Notes under the pieces: generated by a model
The model's input: the letters and a program-made list of their open reading frames with translations, nothing else
What the model was told of the DNA's origin: nothing
Database searches by the model: none
In this document: in pieces, positions 8,776 to 17,225 of the stretch
Layout: each line of letters begins with the position of its first letter
Numbering within the stretch: the first letter of the stretch is position 1
Source: Pirellula staleyi DSM 6068
GTDB lineage: Bacteria > Planctomycetota > Planctomycetia > Pirellulales > Pirellulaceae
DNA: 64,000 nucleotides
Direction: 5' to 3'
Assembly: GCA_945875845.1 (NCBI GenBank)
Contig: CAMCMB010000032.1
Span: 1 to 64,000 of the forward strand
Translations under genes and position numbers: made by a program

Positions 8776-9929
8776 CGAATGCCTTCCATAGCTCCGATAG
8801 CTGCATCCAAGTCCGCGATCAGATCCTGGGGATCTTCGAGACCAATGGAGATCCGGATCAGGGAGTCCGTGATTCCAAACGCAACTTTTGCTTGCGGGTC
8901 ATAACTTGCATGCGACATGGATGCGGGTTGTTCAATAAGCGACTCCACCGCTCCTAGACTGACCGCCAATCCGAAAAGTTTTGTCGCTTGACAGACTTGC
9001 TTGGTCATCTCAAGGTCGCCGTCGATTTCAAACGAGATCATCGCACCAAACTTGTCCCCCATGTATTGGGTTGCTCTCGCATGATTGGTGTGACTCGGCA
9101 AGCCAGGGTACAAGACTCGTTTTACTTTAGGATGAACCTCAAGCCATTTGGCGATTTGCAATGCGGACATGCACTGCTCTCGCAATCGCAGTTCCAGCGT
9201 CTTGATACCGCGTTGCAGCAAAAAGCACTCGAGGCCACCAAGCACTGCCCCAGTCGCATTTTGGACAAAGTAGAGTTCTTTATGCAACTCCGCATCGCGG
9301 GCCGCTAAGACGCCAGCTAGGCAGTCGCTATGCCCGCCCAAGTATTTCGTAGCCGAGTGCATCACAAGGTCTGCACCCAATTCGAGCGGTCTCAAAATCG
9401 CCGGAGGCGCGAAGGTGCTATCCACCCCAAGCAAGGCACCGCCCGCATGAGCGATTTTGGCAATTTCGGGAATATCCGGAATGGTCATCAGGGGATTGCC
9501 AATGCTCTCGATCCAAACCATTTTGGTGTTGGGCCGCATGGCTGCCTTCACTTGATCGGCATCATCCGCAGGAGCAAGCGTCACCGCTACCCCGCTGCGG
9601 TTGCAGATTTTGTGCAGCAACCGAAACGTCCCTCCATAAATGTCGCAACCCGCAACTACGTGGTCACCTGACTTGAGAAGCATGGTCGCACAGTGGGTCG
9701 CCGCCATTCCTGATGAGAACGCAAGTGCGCCTGCAGCGCCTTCAAGATTAGCTAATGTTCGTTCGACGGCAGCTCGCGTGGGTGAACCGCTGCGGGAATA
9801 GTCGTATTGCCCCCACGTTCCAGCCCCTGGCTGCACAAACGTGGTTGCGAGATGGATCGGGTTGACGACGGCCCCTGTGGATGGGTCCGGTTCGTTTCCG
9901 ACATGGATGGCGCGCGTTCGGAACTTCAT
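8772..9929 (-). CDS. Cystathionine gamma-lyase/synthase family PLP enzyme
   Basis: A 385-residue enzyme of the Cys/Met metabolism PLP family. The start is set at ATG 9929 (MKFRTRAIHVG), overlapping the upstream stop as ATGA. An open frame 19 codons longer lies inside the upstream gene and is unlikely. Landmarks: YSRSGSPTRAAVE, SSGMAA for the cofactor phosphate, CDIYGGTFRLL, WIESIGNPL, and the Schiff-base lysine in SATKYLGGHSD (about Lys195). The C-terminal SLGAVESLIEQPASMSH and IRISIGLED are typical of the family. It could act as cystathionine gamma-lyase, gamma-synthase or methionine gamma-lyase; sequence alone does not decide. The middle gene of a three-gene overlapping operon. Confidence 0.88.
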   Translation of the reverse strand: MKFRTRAIHVGNEPDPSTGAVVNPIHLATTFVQPGAGTWGQYDYSRSGSPTRAAVERTLANLEGAAGALAFSSGMAATHCATMLLKSGDHVVAGCDIYGGTFRLLHKICNRSGVAVTLAPADDADQVKAAMRPNTKMVWIESIGNPLMTIPDIPEIAKIAHAGGALLGVDSTFAPPAILRPLELGADLVMHSATKYLGGHSDCLAGVLAARDAELHKELYFVQNATGAVLGGLECFLLQRGIKTLELRLREQCMSALQIAKWLEVHPKVKRVLYPGLPSHTNHARATQYMGDKFGAMISFEIDGDLEMTKQVCQATKLFGLAVSLGAVESLIEQPASMSHASYDPQAKVAFGITDSLIRISIGLEDPQDLIADLDAAIGAMEGIR

Positions 9930-11263
9930 GCTTCCAACGCTTGCTGGAGGTCCGCAATGAGGTCTTCCGCATCTTCGATCCCACACGACATGCGAATCAT
10001 ATTGTCATAAATCCCAAACCGCTGACGGTCCTCTGGCGAATAGTCAAAATAGCTCATCACCAACGGCTGCTCGATGAGGGACTCCACACCTCCTAGGCTC
10101 GGTGCAATTCGTGGAATCTTGCAGGCGTCGATTACAGCGGCTGTCTGTTTCCAATCCGCATCTCGAACTAAGAACGTGATGAGCCCCCCAAAGCCCTTCA
10201 TGGTTTGCTTGGCAATGGAATGACTTGGATGCGACTCGAGGCCTGGATAGTAAACCCGTTCGATCCGGGGATGTCTCTCTAAGAACTCGGCTATCCGTTG
10301 TCCGTTTTGATTGTGCCGTTCCATTCTCAACGCAAATGTCTTCAAACCGCGTTCGAGTAAGTACATGTTGTGCGGCGAATTAATCCCTCCCAAAATTCCC
10401 CGAAGCTTGCGGACATCTTCCAGCTTTTCTTTCGAACCGCAAATGACACCCGCCAATAAATCATTGTGCCCCCCCATGTATTTCGTCGCGGAATGCCAGA
10501 CGTAGTCCACACCATACTCGATCGGTCGGACGTTGTAGGGGGTCGCCAAGGTTGCATCGATGAGTGTTTCCACTTGATGCGATTTGCCGAGCGCGACGAA
10601 CTGCTCTAAATCGATGGCGGTCAAGTGTGGGTTCGTCGGAGATTCGCTAACGAGCATCTTGGTACGCTCATTGATTGCGGCTTCCATCGCCGCGAAATCA
10701 CCTGTCTTCACTTGGTGCGTGATCACGCCAAAACGAGCCATGTGCTTCGAGCAAAACTCGCGGCTGCGATGATAGCATTGGTCGAAGAAAACAATTTCGT
10801 CTCCCGCATTGAGTTTTGCCATTAGCAGTCCGACGATGGCTGCCATCCCGCTTGAATAAAGTATCGCCTCCTCCGCCACATCCAAGGCAGCCAATTTTCT
10901 CTCGACCACTTTTTCATTTGGGTTGCCGTAGCGACCGTATTCTTCTCGGTCATGTTTTTCATGGATGTAGTCCAGAATGCTCTGCGTGGACTCAAACGTA
11001 AAAGTGCTGCTGCAGCAAATGGAGTCCGTTATCGCATCATTAGGTTTTTGCCGAGCTTCGCCGCCATGCACGCTCGTCGTGCTAAAGCCAAGCGATTTGC
11101 CATCGGACAAGGTGACCTTCAACTGCGAGGGATAAGAAGAGTTGGATGGCTTATCCACGATGGTTGCATGTTCCATAGGATGGTTGGTCATTTGAAGAAG
11201 GAATCGTGACTCTTTCAGAGACGCGATTTCGTAGCCAACCACACTAGAAACGATCCTTGCCAT
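9926..11263 (-). CDS. Cystathionine gamma-synthase-like PLP enzyme (plant-type signature)
   Basis: A 445-residue paralogue of the following gene, with an N-terminal extension of about 60 residues. Landmarks: EYGRYGNPNEKVVERKLAAL, YSSGMAAI, SESPTNPHL, VWHSATKYMGGHND with Schiff-base Lys261, and SLGGVESLIEQPLVMSYF. Where its neighbour has DIYGGTFRLL, this one has DQCYHRSREFCSKHMARFG, closer to the DCYRKTR line of plant cystathionine gamma-synthases as I recall them. Likely role: homocysteine/cystathionine formation in methionine synthesis. Start uncertain: ATG 11263 gives a long N-terminus, and ATG at residue 30 (11176) is possible. First gene of the operon. Confidence 0.85.
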   Translation of the reverse strand: MARIVSSVVGYEIASLKESRFLLQMTNHPMEHATIVDKPSNSSYPSQLKVTLSDGKSLGFSTTSVHGGEARQKPNDAITDSICCSSTFTFESTQSILDYIHEKHDREEYGRYGNPNEKVVERKLAALDVAEEAILYSSGMAAIVGLLMAKLNAGDEIVFFDQCYHRSREFCSKHMARFGVITHQVKTGDFAAMEAAINERTKMLVSESPTNPHLTAIDLEQFVALGKSHQVETLIDATLATPYNVRPIEYGVDYVWHSATKYMGGHNDLLAGVICGSKEKLEDVRKLRGILGGINSPHNMYLLERGLKTFALRMERHNQNGQRIAEFLERHPRIERVYYPGLESHPSHSIAKQTMKGFGGLITFLVRDADWKQTAAVIDACKIPRIAPSLGGVESLIEQPLVMSYFDYSPEDRQRFGIYDNMIRMSCGIEDAEDLIADLQQALEA

Positions 11264-11497
11264 GATGGCAAAGTGTCGTGGCTATTTAGCAGTACTAGGC
11301 TGCAAGCGGCCGCAAATCCCTGAACACGATCAATCTTAGCCTCGCCCGACAAGTCCTTCAAGGAGTTTTTCCAAGACTTTGAACCAGGAATCGATCCAAG
11401 ATGTTAAGATGAAAGTCGTGAAAGTCCGATTTGTTTCGTTTTTGCCATCCGCATGCCCAACCATTCATGGTCGTCTCCTACCCTTAGAGCCCGTTGC

Positions 11498-12676
11498 ATG
11501 AGCACCGCAATTGCCATTCTCACGCGTTTCTTTTTGGTCGCAGGGGTCGTCTGTTTCGTCGAATTCCTCCCGCACATTTCCGCCCAAGAAACGGATTCAT
11601 CGACACAAACGGAACTGCTAGAAGCGCTCGTTGCAAAACTCTCCAGCGATAAATTCTCGGTCCGTGAGGATGCGACCGAACAGTTGGCCTTGCGATTCGA
11701 CGATTCCATCTTGTCGCAAATGGATGCGATTGCCATAACGCTTACCGATCTGGAAGCCCGAGTTCGCTTGGCGGGAATCATCAGCAAAATCCGATACGAA
11801 CGGCTTCAAAATCAAATACGAAGTTTCGTCCGCTCGCGCGACCCGAATGAGACTTTCGGCTTCGAAGGTTGGAAGAGCTTTTCCCGCTATAGCGGCGAAA
11901 ATCGTAGCTCAAAAATGCTCTTCCTCAAGTTGCTCGATCGCTATCCGGAATTGGTCGAAAAGGCTTTTGAATCCAAGCAAGCCGCAGTCGACCGAACGAA
12001 ACTTATCGCGGCACGACTCGGCGAAAACCGTGCGCAACTCCGGTACTCCGAAATTGAAGATGGGCTGGCGCTGCTCTATTGTATCAATGCTTCGGAAGAT
12101 CTTTACGATCTCCGTTTGGAACGCATAAGCCTGTCGACTTTTATGGTCGCTCCTTTTGGTCCTTTTCTCAGTGAACCACAATTTCGCACTCCGCTCGAGA
12201 GGTTGCTGTTTGGTTGGGCAATGAAAGTCACCGAAGAGAAGCAAGGCTGCTTAGCGCTTTTCATGGAAAAGAATATGTCGCGTTCGAGGGAGTTAGCTTT
12301 AGGAATTCTTGAATCAACCACTGCGGACGAAGATCCAGATACCTACTTGTTGGCCATGCATGCCCTGTATCGATTCGGTCAACGCGAGGATTTGCCTAAA
12401 GTTGAAAAGTGGCTGGACAACCAAGTCGTATGTTTTGAAAGGGAAAACGCGGCAGGTGAGCGTTATACCATTGAATATCGCGACGTCGCGTTGTTGATCG
12501 CTTTTCGACTTGCCGGCGAAGACGCAAGCGATGACTTTCGGCAGCTTCGACTGCACGAAAATCAAGGCTTCCAGAACGAATCGATCCTTACGCCGGCCAT
12601 GGCGACTCAATTCCGAACCGATCGTATCGAAAAGTGGCGAAGCAAACGCAAGAATGAAAAACAACCCGGTGCGTAA
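11498..12676 (+). CDS. Secreted protein of unknown function
   Basis: Starting at ATG 11498 the protein is 392 residues with a signal peptide (MSTAIAILTRFFLVAGVVCF...HISA-QE). An ATG 15 codons upstream (11453) is in frame but would bury that signal. The first mature helix resembles a HEAT-type unit common in planctomycete exported proteins (LVAKLSSDKFSVREDATEQLALR...ARVRLAGIISKI). The remainder is alpha-helical with no motif I recognise. It stands alone, with a family A repeat pair just downstream. Confidence 0.65.
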   Translation: MSTAIAILTRFFLVAGVVCFVEFLPHISAQETDSSTQTELLEALVAKLSSDKFSVREDATEQLALRFDDSILSQMDAIAITLTDLEARVRLAGIISKIRYERLQNQIRSFVRSRDPNETFGFEGWKSFSRYSGENRSSKMLFLKLLDRYPELVEKAFESKQAAVDRTKLIAARLGENRAQLRYSEIEDGLALLYCINASEDLYDLRLERISLSTFMVAPFGPFLSEPQFRTPLERLLFGWAMKVTEEKQGCLALFMEKNMSRSRELALGILESTTADEDPDTYLLAMHALYRFGQREDLPKVEKWLDNQVVCFERENAAGERYTIEYRDVALLIAFRLAGEDASDDFRQLRLHENQGFQNESILTPAMATQFRTDRIEKWRSKRKNEKQPGA

Positions 12677-12762
12677 GAACATTTGGGATGTGAGTTGATC
12701 GATCGTCGCCTCTCGCTCCGAGGCTGTGAATTTTTGGATGGACCACTCTTTGTCGGCATTTT

Positions 12763-13066
12763 GGTAACCCGACGCGTAACGGCTCGTTGATTTAATGAAG
12801 TCGTTATTGGGTAAGGGCGGTAAGACGGACTTCCAAGTCCGTCCATGGGGAATGCGACGGACTTGGAAGTCCGTCGTACCATTAAATCAACAAGCCCGTA
12901 AGCGAGGAGCCGACTGCAATCCCTCGCTTACCGGCTTGTTGCTTTAGTGAAGTCGTTATTGGGTAAGGGCGGTAAGACGGACTTCCAAGTCCGTCCATGG
13001 GGAATTCGACGGACTAGGAAGTCCGTCGTACCATTAAATCAACAAGCCGTTACGCGTCGGGTTACC
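12763..13066. repeat. Family A palindromic repeat, full double-core copy with perfect terminal inverted repeats
   Basis: Begins GGTAACCCGACGCGTAACGG and ends with its exact inverse (22-base perfect inverted repeats, extending to about 34 bases with one mismatch through CGTTGATTTAATG). Between the ends are two direct copies of the core, each with GACGGACTTCCAAGTCCGTC and an inverse arm. They are separated by a CGTAAGCGAGG / CCTCGCTTACCGGC hairpin. It occupies most of the gap after the gene ending at 12676. No open frame of known family lies inside. Confidence 0.9.
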
Positions 13067-13101
13067 ATTTACAAGCTATCCGCGAAGGGTCGCGGCATTC
13101 A

Positions 13102-13128
13102 CGCATCTTTCGCGAAGCGAAAGGCGAC
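13102..13128. repeat. Family D short hairpin repeat
   Basis: Reads CGCATCTTTCGCGAAGCGAAAGGCGAC on the plus strand in pieces: CGCATCTTTCGCG, AAGC, GAAAGGCGAC. Its inverse matches the element at 55463-55489, where the stem has CCTTTTGC/GCAAAAGG instead of CCTTTCGC/GCGAAAG. It lies 36 bases from the end of a family A copy, the same kind of neighbourhood as the other copy. Confidence 0.6.
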
Positions 13129-13142
13129 TATTGACGTTTATG

Positions 13143-13165
13143 GTTACCAAGCAGAGCTTGGTAAC
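13143..13165. other. Perfect hairpin across the 3' end of the EboE-like gene
   Basis: GTTACCAAGC and GCTTGGTAAC form a 10-base perfect stem with a 3-base loop, and the stop codon of the minus-strand gene lies within it. There is no T-run, so an intrinsic terminator is not supported. It may be a remnant of a repeat, since GGTTACC also ends family A copies. Confidence 0.5.
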
Positions 13166-14394
13166 GAGGACTTCACTTTCGTAAAACTATTCTTCAACCA
13201 ACCGATCTCCTTCGCGATTCCTCGGCTGAGGCTGGTCTCGGAAATTTCTTCTGGCAACACGCTCCAGGCATACGTTTCCACTTCATAGTGCCCGGTGAAA
13301 TTGGGTCGCTTACCACTTGGTCCCTCGAGAATAGCGATCAGTTTTTCGATTTCCGGTTGTGTTGACTCCAGCAAACCAAAGGACTTCAAGAAAATGGGAA
13401 CATGGAAATGGACTCGCCATTGCCCGACCAGATCCTCCACCGACTGCACCGTCGACAAAGCAACGCCGAGATCTTCTGATAATGTGATTCCTTGTGAAGC
13501 GTGTCGTTGGATCGTCGTTTGGTGCAAATAGCGATCTTCTGCGAAAGAGCTCAATTGTTTCCACGCCACAGCGCGTTCCTCAAGTGATTTGGACTGCCAA
13601 TCGATGCGAATCGCAGCGGACACTTGAACCTTGCCTATCCCAATTCCGTCCCGTTCCAATTGGTTTAATTCGTGCACTTGGTCTTCGAACATGACGGCAG
13701 CATGACAGATGTCATGGCACAGCGTGAGATACTCACGCGCCACATGCGATTCATGACTCGTCAAATACGGAGCGGACAAATAACGATTGAAAAACGCACG
13801 GAACGATGCGCTGTCTGTCAAGAAACAACCTGGTTCTGGCTCGATCGCCAAAACGATTTTGCGGCCCGTGCGTTCAAAGAGTTGGTGTAGCGCCATGGCA
13901 ATCTCCATCAAATGACCTGTGGCCTGTGCCAGCTCATCGTTCTTGGGCGCCGGGATACTCCAAGCGATAGGCAATGTCGAAATCGATCCGACCTCTCCTG
14001 CCGGCAGCAACGCATCCAGAATTCGAATCAAACTCAGCGTGTAGTCACAGCGTTCCCGTTGCCACCAAGTAGGTTTATAGACTCGATGCTTTACGATTTG
14101 ACTGTGGAAATCCCCCTGTGGGAAACCGTTCAGGGTAAACGGAACGAGTTGGTACTCATCAAGCCGACTCCTGAGCAAATGCAGGTTCTCTGGTACGATC
14201 GCCTGCTGCGCCGAAACCTCAGAAAACCATAGCCCAACACCCATGGAGGACTCCGGCGATGCGACCTGGCGGATAGGCAGGCTGAATTGCAACAAATTGT
14301 CCAAAACGGCCGGAAGGTCTCGTCCAGCATGCACATTCGTGCAATATCCGATTCGTAATGGGAGTCGCTTGGCGTTGTTTTCTTGGTCAGTCAT
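13144..14394 (-). CDS. EboE-like metabolite traffic protein (TIM-barrel isomerase fold)
   Basis: A 416-residue protein from ATG 14394. A TTG 26 codons upstream is in frame but adds a low-value extension. It opens RIGYCTNVHAGRDL, then GVGLWFS, FTLNGFPQGDFH, VKHRVYKPTWW, LLPAGEVGSISTLPIAW and IVLAIEPEPGCFL, with a late LCHDICHAAVMFED. These match the EboE branch of the xylose-isomerase-like TIM barrels. In eboABCDEF clusters this family is associated with moving a precursor to the periplasm. No other ebo gene is in the window, so it is solitary here. Substrate unknown. It is transcribed away from aroC, with a 128-base gap between the starts. Confidence 0.75.
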   Translation of the reverse strand: MTDQENNAKRLPLRIGYCTNVHAGRDLPAVLDNLLQFSLPIRQVASPESSMGVGLWFSEVSAQQAIVPENLHLLRSRLDEYQLVPFTLNGFPQGDFHSQIVKHRVYKPTWWQRERCDYTLSLIRILDALLPAGEVGSISTLPIAWSIPAPKNDELAQATGHLMEIAMALHQLFERTGRKIVLAIEPEPGCFLTDSASFRAFFNRYLSAPYLTSHESHVAREYLTLCHDICHAAVMFEDQVHELNQLERDGIGIGKVQVSAAIRIDWQSKSLEERAVAWKQLSSFAEDRYLHQTTIQRHASQGITLSEDLGVALSTVQSVEDLVGQWRVHFHVPIFLKSFGLLESTQPEIEKLIAILEGPSGKRPNFTGHYEVETYAWSVLPEEISETSLSRGIAKEIGWLKNSFTKVKSSLPSSAW

Positions 14395-14522
14395 TTTGTG
14401 GAGGGATCGCTCGATTTGGGACTGTGTTCTTGAGGGAGGGTCAATTGCGGCTTGGCTTGACGCCTGGGTCAACTAGAATAGGCGTTTTGTAGTTAGACCT
14501 CGGAACGAACCACGACCCTTTT

Positions 14523-15683
14523 ATGCTTCGATATTGGACCGCTGGAGAATCGCACGGGAAAGCCCTTCTCGCACTAATCGACGGATTTCCAGCAGGATTG
14601 ACAATCGATCAGAATCTTATCAATCACGAATTGAGGCTCAGGCAAGGCGGATATGGCCGAGGCGGTCGGCAAAAGCTGGAGCAGGATACGGTCGAAATTC
14701 TTACCGGCGTTTGGCAGTCGCAAACGTTAGGTTCTCCGATCGCTCTTCAAGTTGCCAACAACGACTATAAATTAGAGCGTCTCAAAGAGCTGGAACGGCC
14801 TCGGCCAGGACACGCCGATCTGACCGGCGCGATCAAGTACTTGGGATCCATTCGAGGAGTCTTGGAACGATCGAGTGCCCGTGAGACTGCCGCTCGAGTC
14901 GCCGCGGGTGCTTTGGCTCGCCAACTCCTCTCTCAATTTGGAATCGAAACGATCGGCTACGTGGTTGAACTAGGCGAAATGCCTATTGGACGAGGCGATT
15001 CCTTGACGCAAAGCGTTGACGTTGTCCGCAAGCTTCGCGAATCCAGCAGTATCTACTCCGTCGATCCAACTCGCGACAAAGAAGCCGAGGAGTACATCGA
15101 TCGAATGGCAGATGAGGGGGATACGCTCGGGGGGATCATTGAGGTACGGGTCGACGGACTTCCATTTGGATTAGGGACCCACGCGCAGTGGGATCGCAAA
15201 CTCGACGGAAAACTAGCTCAAGCCGTAATGGCCGTTCAAGCCATCAAGGGAGTCGAGATCGGCATGGGGTTCGAGGCCGCTCGCACGCGCGGTTCGAAAG
15301 TGCATGACCCGATTCATTACGATGCTTCTCAAAGTCATTTGCCAAACCTTGGATATGTTCGACCAAGCAACAATGCCGGTGGACTCGAAGGGGGAATGAC
15401 CAACGGACAATCACTGATCTTGCGAGCGGCAAAGAAACCGATCAGTACGCTTCGAAAACCGCTTGACTCGATTCGTATGGAAGACAAACAACCCCATCGC
15501 GCTAGCTACGAACGGAGCGATGTGTGTGCGATATCGGCAGCCGCTATCATCGTGGAGCATGTCGTTGCATTTGAACTTGCAAGCGCGTTGGTCGACAAGT
15601 TCGGGGGGGATAGCTTGATCGAGATGAAGGCCCGTTACGAGTTGTTTCTCGAACTTGCAAGGAAGCATCCCGCCCCGGAATAG
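14523..15683 (+). CDS. aroC: Chorismate synthase
   Basis: A 386-residue enzyme converting EPSP to chorismate with reduced FMN, the last shared step of aromatic synthesis. It starts MLRYWTAGESHGKALLALIDGFPAG, the family's first signature. It then has RQGGYGRGGRQKLEQD, RPRPGHADLTGAIKY, the ERSSARETAARVAAGA signature and GGLEGGMTNGQ, with the basic HRASYERSDVCAI near the end. All landmark histidines and arginines are present and the length is normal. Single gene; aroH and pabB in this window use its product but are far away. Confidence 0.97.
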   Translation: MLRYWTAGESHGKALLALIDGFPAGLTIDQNLINHELRLRQGGYGRGGRQKLEQDTVEILTGVWQSQTLGSPIALQVANNDYKLERLKELERPRPGHADLTGAIKYLGSIRGVLERSSARETAARVAAGALARQLLSQFGIETIGYVVELGEMPIGRGDSLTQSVDVVRKLRESSSIYSVDPTRDKEAEEYIDRMADEGDTLGGIIEVRVDGLPFGLGTHAQWDRKLDGKLAQAVMAVQAIKGVEIGMGFEAARTRGSKVHDPIHYDASQSHLPNLGYVRPSNNAGGLEGGMTNGQSLILRAAKKPISTLRKPLDSIRMEDKQPHRASYERSDVCAISAAAIIVEHVVAFELASALVDKFGGDSLIEMKARYELFLELARKHPAPE

Positions 15684-15705
15684 GGAACCGCCGCAGCCCA
15701 CTGGC

Positions 15706-15822
15706 GGCTTATTGATTGAATGGTACGACGGACTTCCTAGTCCGTCGAATTCCCCATTGACGGACTTGGAAGTCCGTCATACCGCCCTTAACCAATAAGG
15801 ACTTCACTAAATCAACAAGCCC
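15706..15822. repeat. Family A palindromic repeat, single-core copy
   Basis: From GGCGGCTTATTGATTGAATG through GACGGACTTCCTAGTCCGTC, GACGGACTTGGAAGTCCGTC and CGCCCTTAACCAATAAGGAC to AAATCAACAAGCC. One arm has CTAG at its centre instead of CAAG, preserving the short self-palindrome. It sits between the convergent ends of aroC and the MFS gene. The remaining bases to 15968 contain a further 9-base inverted repeat, CCCCTGGCC (15821) with GGCCAGGGG (15889), and no gene. Confidence 0.85.
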
Positions 15823-15968
15823 CTGGCCTGGCTCCACTGGGTCTCATCCATGGTTTCAGACGCATGCCATCTGGCTTTACACGCCTTGGGCCAGGGGACC
15901 CAACAAATCATTGGAAAACAATGGGAATTGCAAGCCATTGCAAAAGTGAAACGACAAAGTCAGCAGTC

Positions 15969-17225
15969 TCAATGGGGGGGAGGTGGAATAAGTGTTTCCT
16001 GCGGTGACTTCTTCGGCACGTAGATAAAAGCCAGCACCAGAGCTAAACCCAGTATTGCGGCAGCGAGAGCAAAGGGAGCTCCTGGCCACACGTTTGGAAC
16101 GTTGGGGTTATTTGTCCAGCTATAGACTTGGGTAAATAGGAATGGGCCAATCATCCCGGAGATGCCATTGAGCGAACTGTTTGCGCCGGACAGTTGGCCT
16201 TGTTGACCGGGTTCAAGTTTTTTGGACATGACTCCTTGAATGGACGCACTAAAAAATCCCATCAAAGCAAAGATAATCGTGCTAGCGAAAAACATTGCAC
16301 CGGTCCATGAGATGGAGTATGCAAGAAAACCGAGGATGCCGCCAGTCAATCCGACGAAGATCAATAAACGTTCTCCGAACCGCTTTACGGCAGGCCGAAT
16401 CAGTCCTCCTTGCACGATGAAATTCAAAATTCCGACAGAGGCTAGCGTTCCTCCCTGCATCGCGCCCGACCAACCAAAACGGTTCAGCGTATAGAGAATG
16501 AAAACGTTTTGAAACACTTGATGAGCAAGTTGATACAGGAACAGAGTCATTGCCATCGGCAGCAGTCCTGTCGTGGACCGAAGCAGTCTCAATGAGCCGA
16601 GAGGATTGGCACGAGCCCATCGAAAAGGACTTCGCTTTTCGATCGGCAAAGACTCCGGCAGAATGAAAAATCCGTACAGGGCATTCGAGAGTGTTAGGAA
16701 GGCAGAAACCCAGAATGGCAATCGCAAATCAAAGTCACTGAGCCATCCGCCCATTGCAGGCCCAAGGACAAAGCCCATGCCGAAGGCCGCTCCAAACATG
16801 CCATAAGCTGCGGAACGGTCCTCTGGTTTGGTCACGTCGGCGATATACGCCTGAGCCGTTGAAAAGCTTGAAGCGGTGATCCCGGTAATAATTCGGCCCA
16901 AAAACAGCCAGGCCAAATTGGGGGCCCATGCAAGCAAGATGTAGTCCAATCCCAGTCCTAATCCAGATAGGATGAGAATCGGTCGACGACCAAAGCGATC
17001 GGACAACGCTCCCATGATCGGGGAACAGAAGAACTGCATCAAGGCCCAAGTGGTACCGAACAAGCCGATGTAAAAAGCGGCGGTCGTTTTGTTACCATCG
17101 ACCAGATCCAAGATTAACCTGGCCCCAACAGGGATAATCAGTCCCAAGGACAATACATCGAGCACGATCGTCACCATGATAAAGGCGATCGCTGCTTTTT
17201 TTGATTTCGTTGCGATGCTATTCAC
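15969..17225 (-). CDS. MFS transporter, TetA/DHA1-like
   Basis: A 418-residue inner-membrane protein with 12 predicted helices. The start is GTG 17225, overlapping the upstream stop by one base (TAGTG). The loop between helices 2 and 3 carries motif A, GALSDRFGRRPILILSG. Helix 5 has the GPAMGGWLSD antiporter-type motif, as in tetracycline and multidrug proton antiporters. The second half has weaker repeats and ends in a short cytoplasmic tail. Substrate unknown. Co-transcription with the Tat-exported isomerase-like gene could mean a sugar derivative rather than a drug, but that is only a guess from position. Confidence 0.85.
   Translation of the reverse strand: MNSIATKSKKAAIAFIMVTIVLDVLSLGLIIPVGARLILDLVDGNKTTAAFYIGLFGTTWALMQFFCSPIMGALSDRFGRRPILILSGLGLGLDYILLAWAPNLAWLFLGRIITGITASSFSTAQAYIADVTKPEDRSAAYGMFGAAFGMGFVLGPAMGGWLSDFDLRLPFWVSAFLTLSNALYGFFILPESLPIEKRSPFRWARANPLGSLRLLRSTTGLLPMAMTLFLYQLAHQVFQNVFILYTLNRFGWSGAMQGGTLASVGILNFIVQGGLIRPAVKRFGERLLIFVGLTGGILGFLAYSISWTGAMFFASTIIFALMGFFSASIQGVMSKKLEPGQQGQLSGANSSLNGISGMIGPFLFTQVYSWTNNPNVPNVWPGAPFALAAAILGLALVLAFIYVPKKSPQETLIPPPPH

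Noticed and set aside
12947-13288. Open frames across family A copies that translate to similar peptides beginning MKSLLVKGG or MKSLLGKGG
   Set aside because: They recur wherever the repeat recurs and only translate the palindrome; no domain or ribosome site supports a gene.
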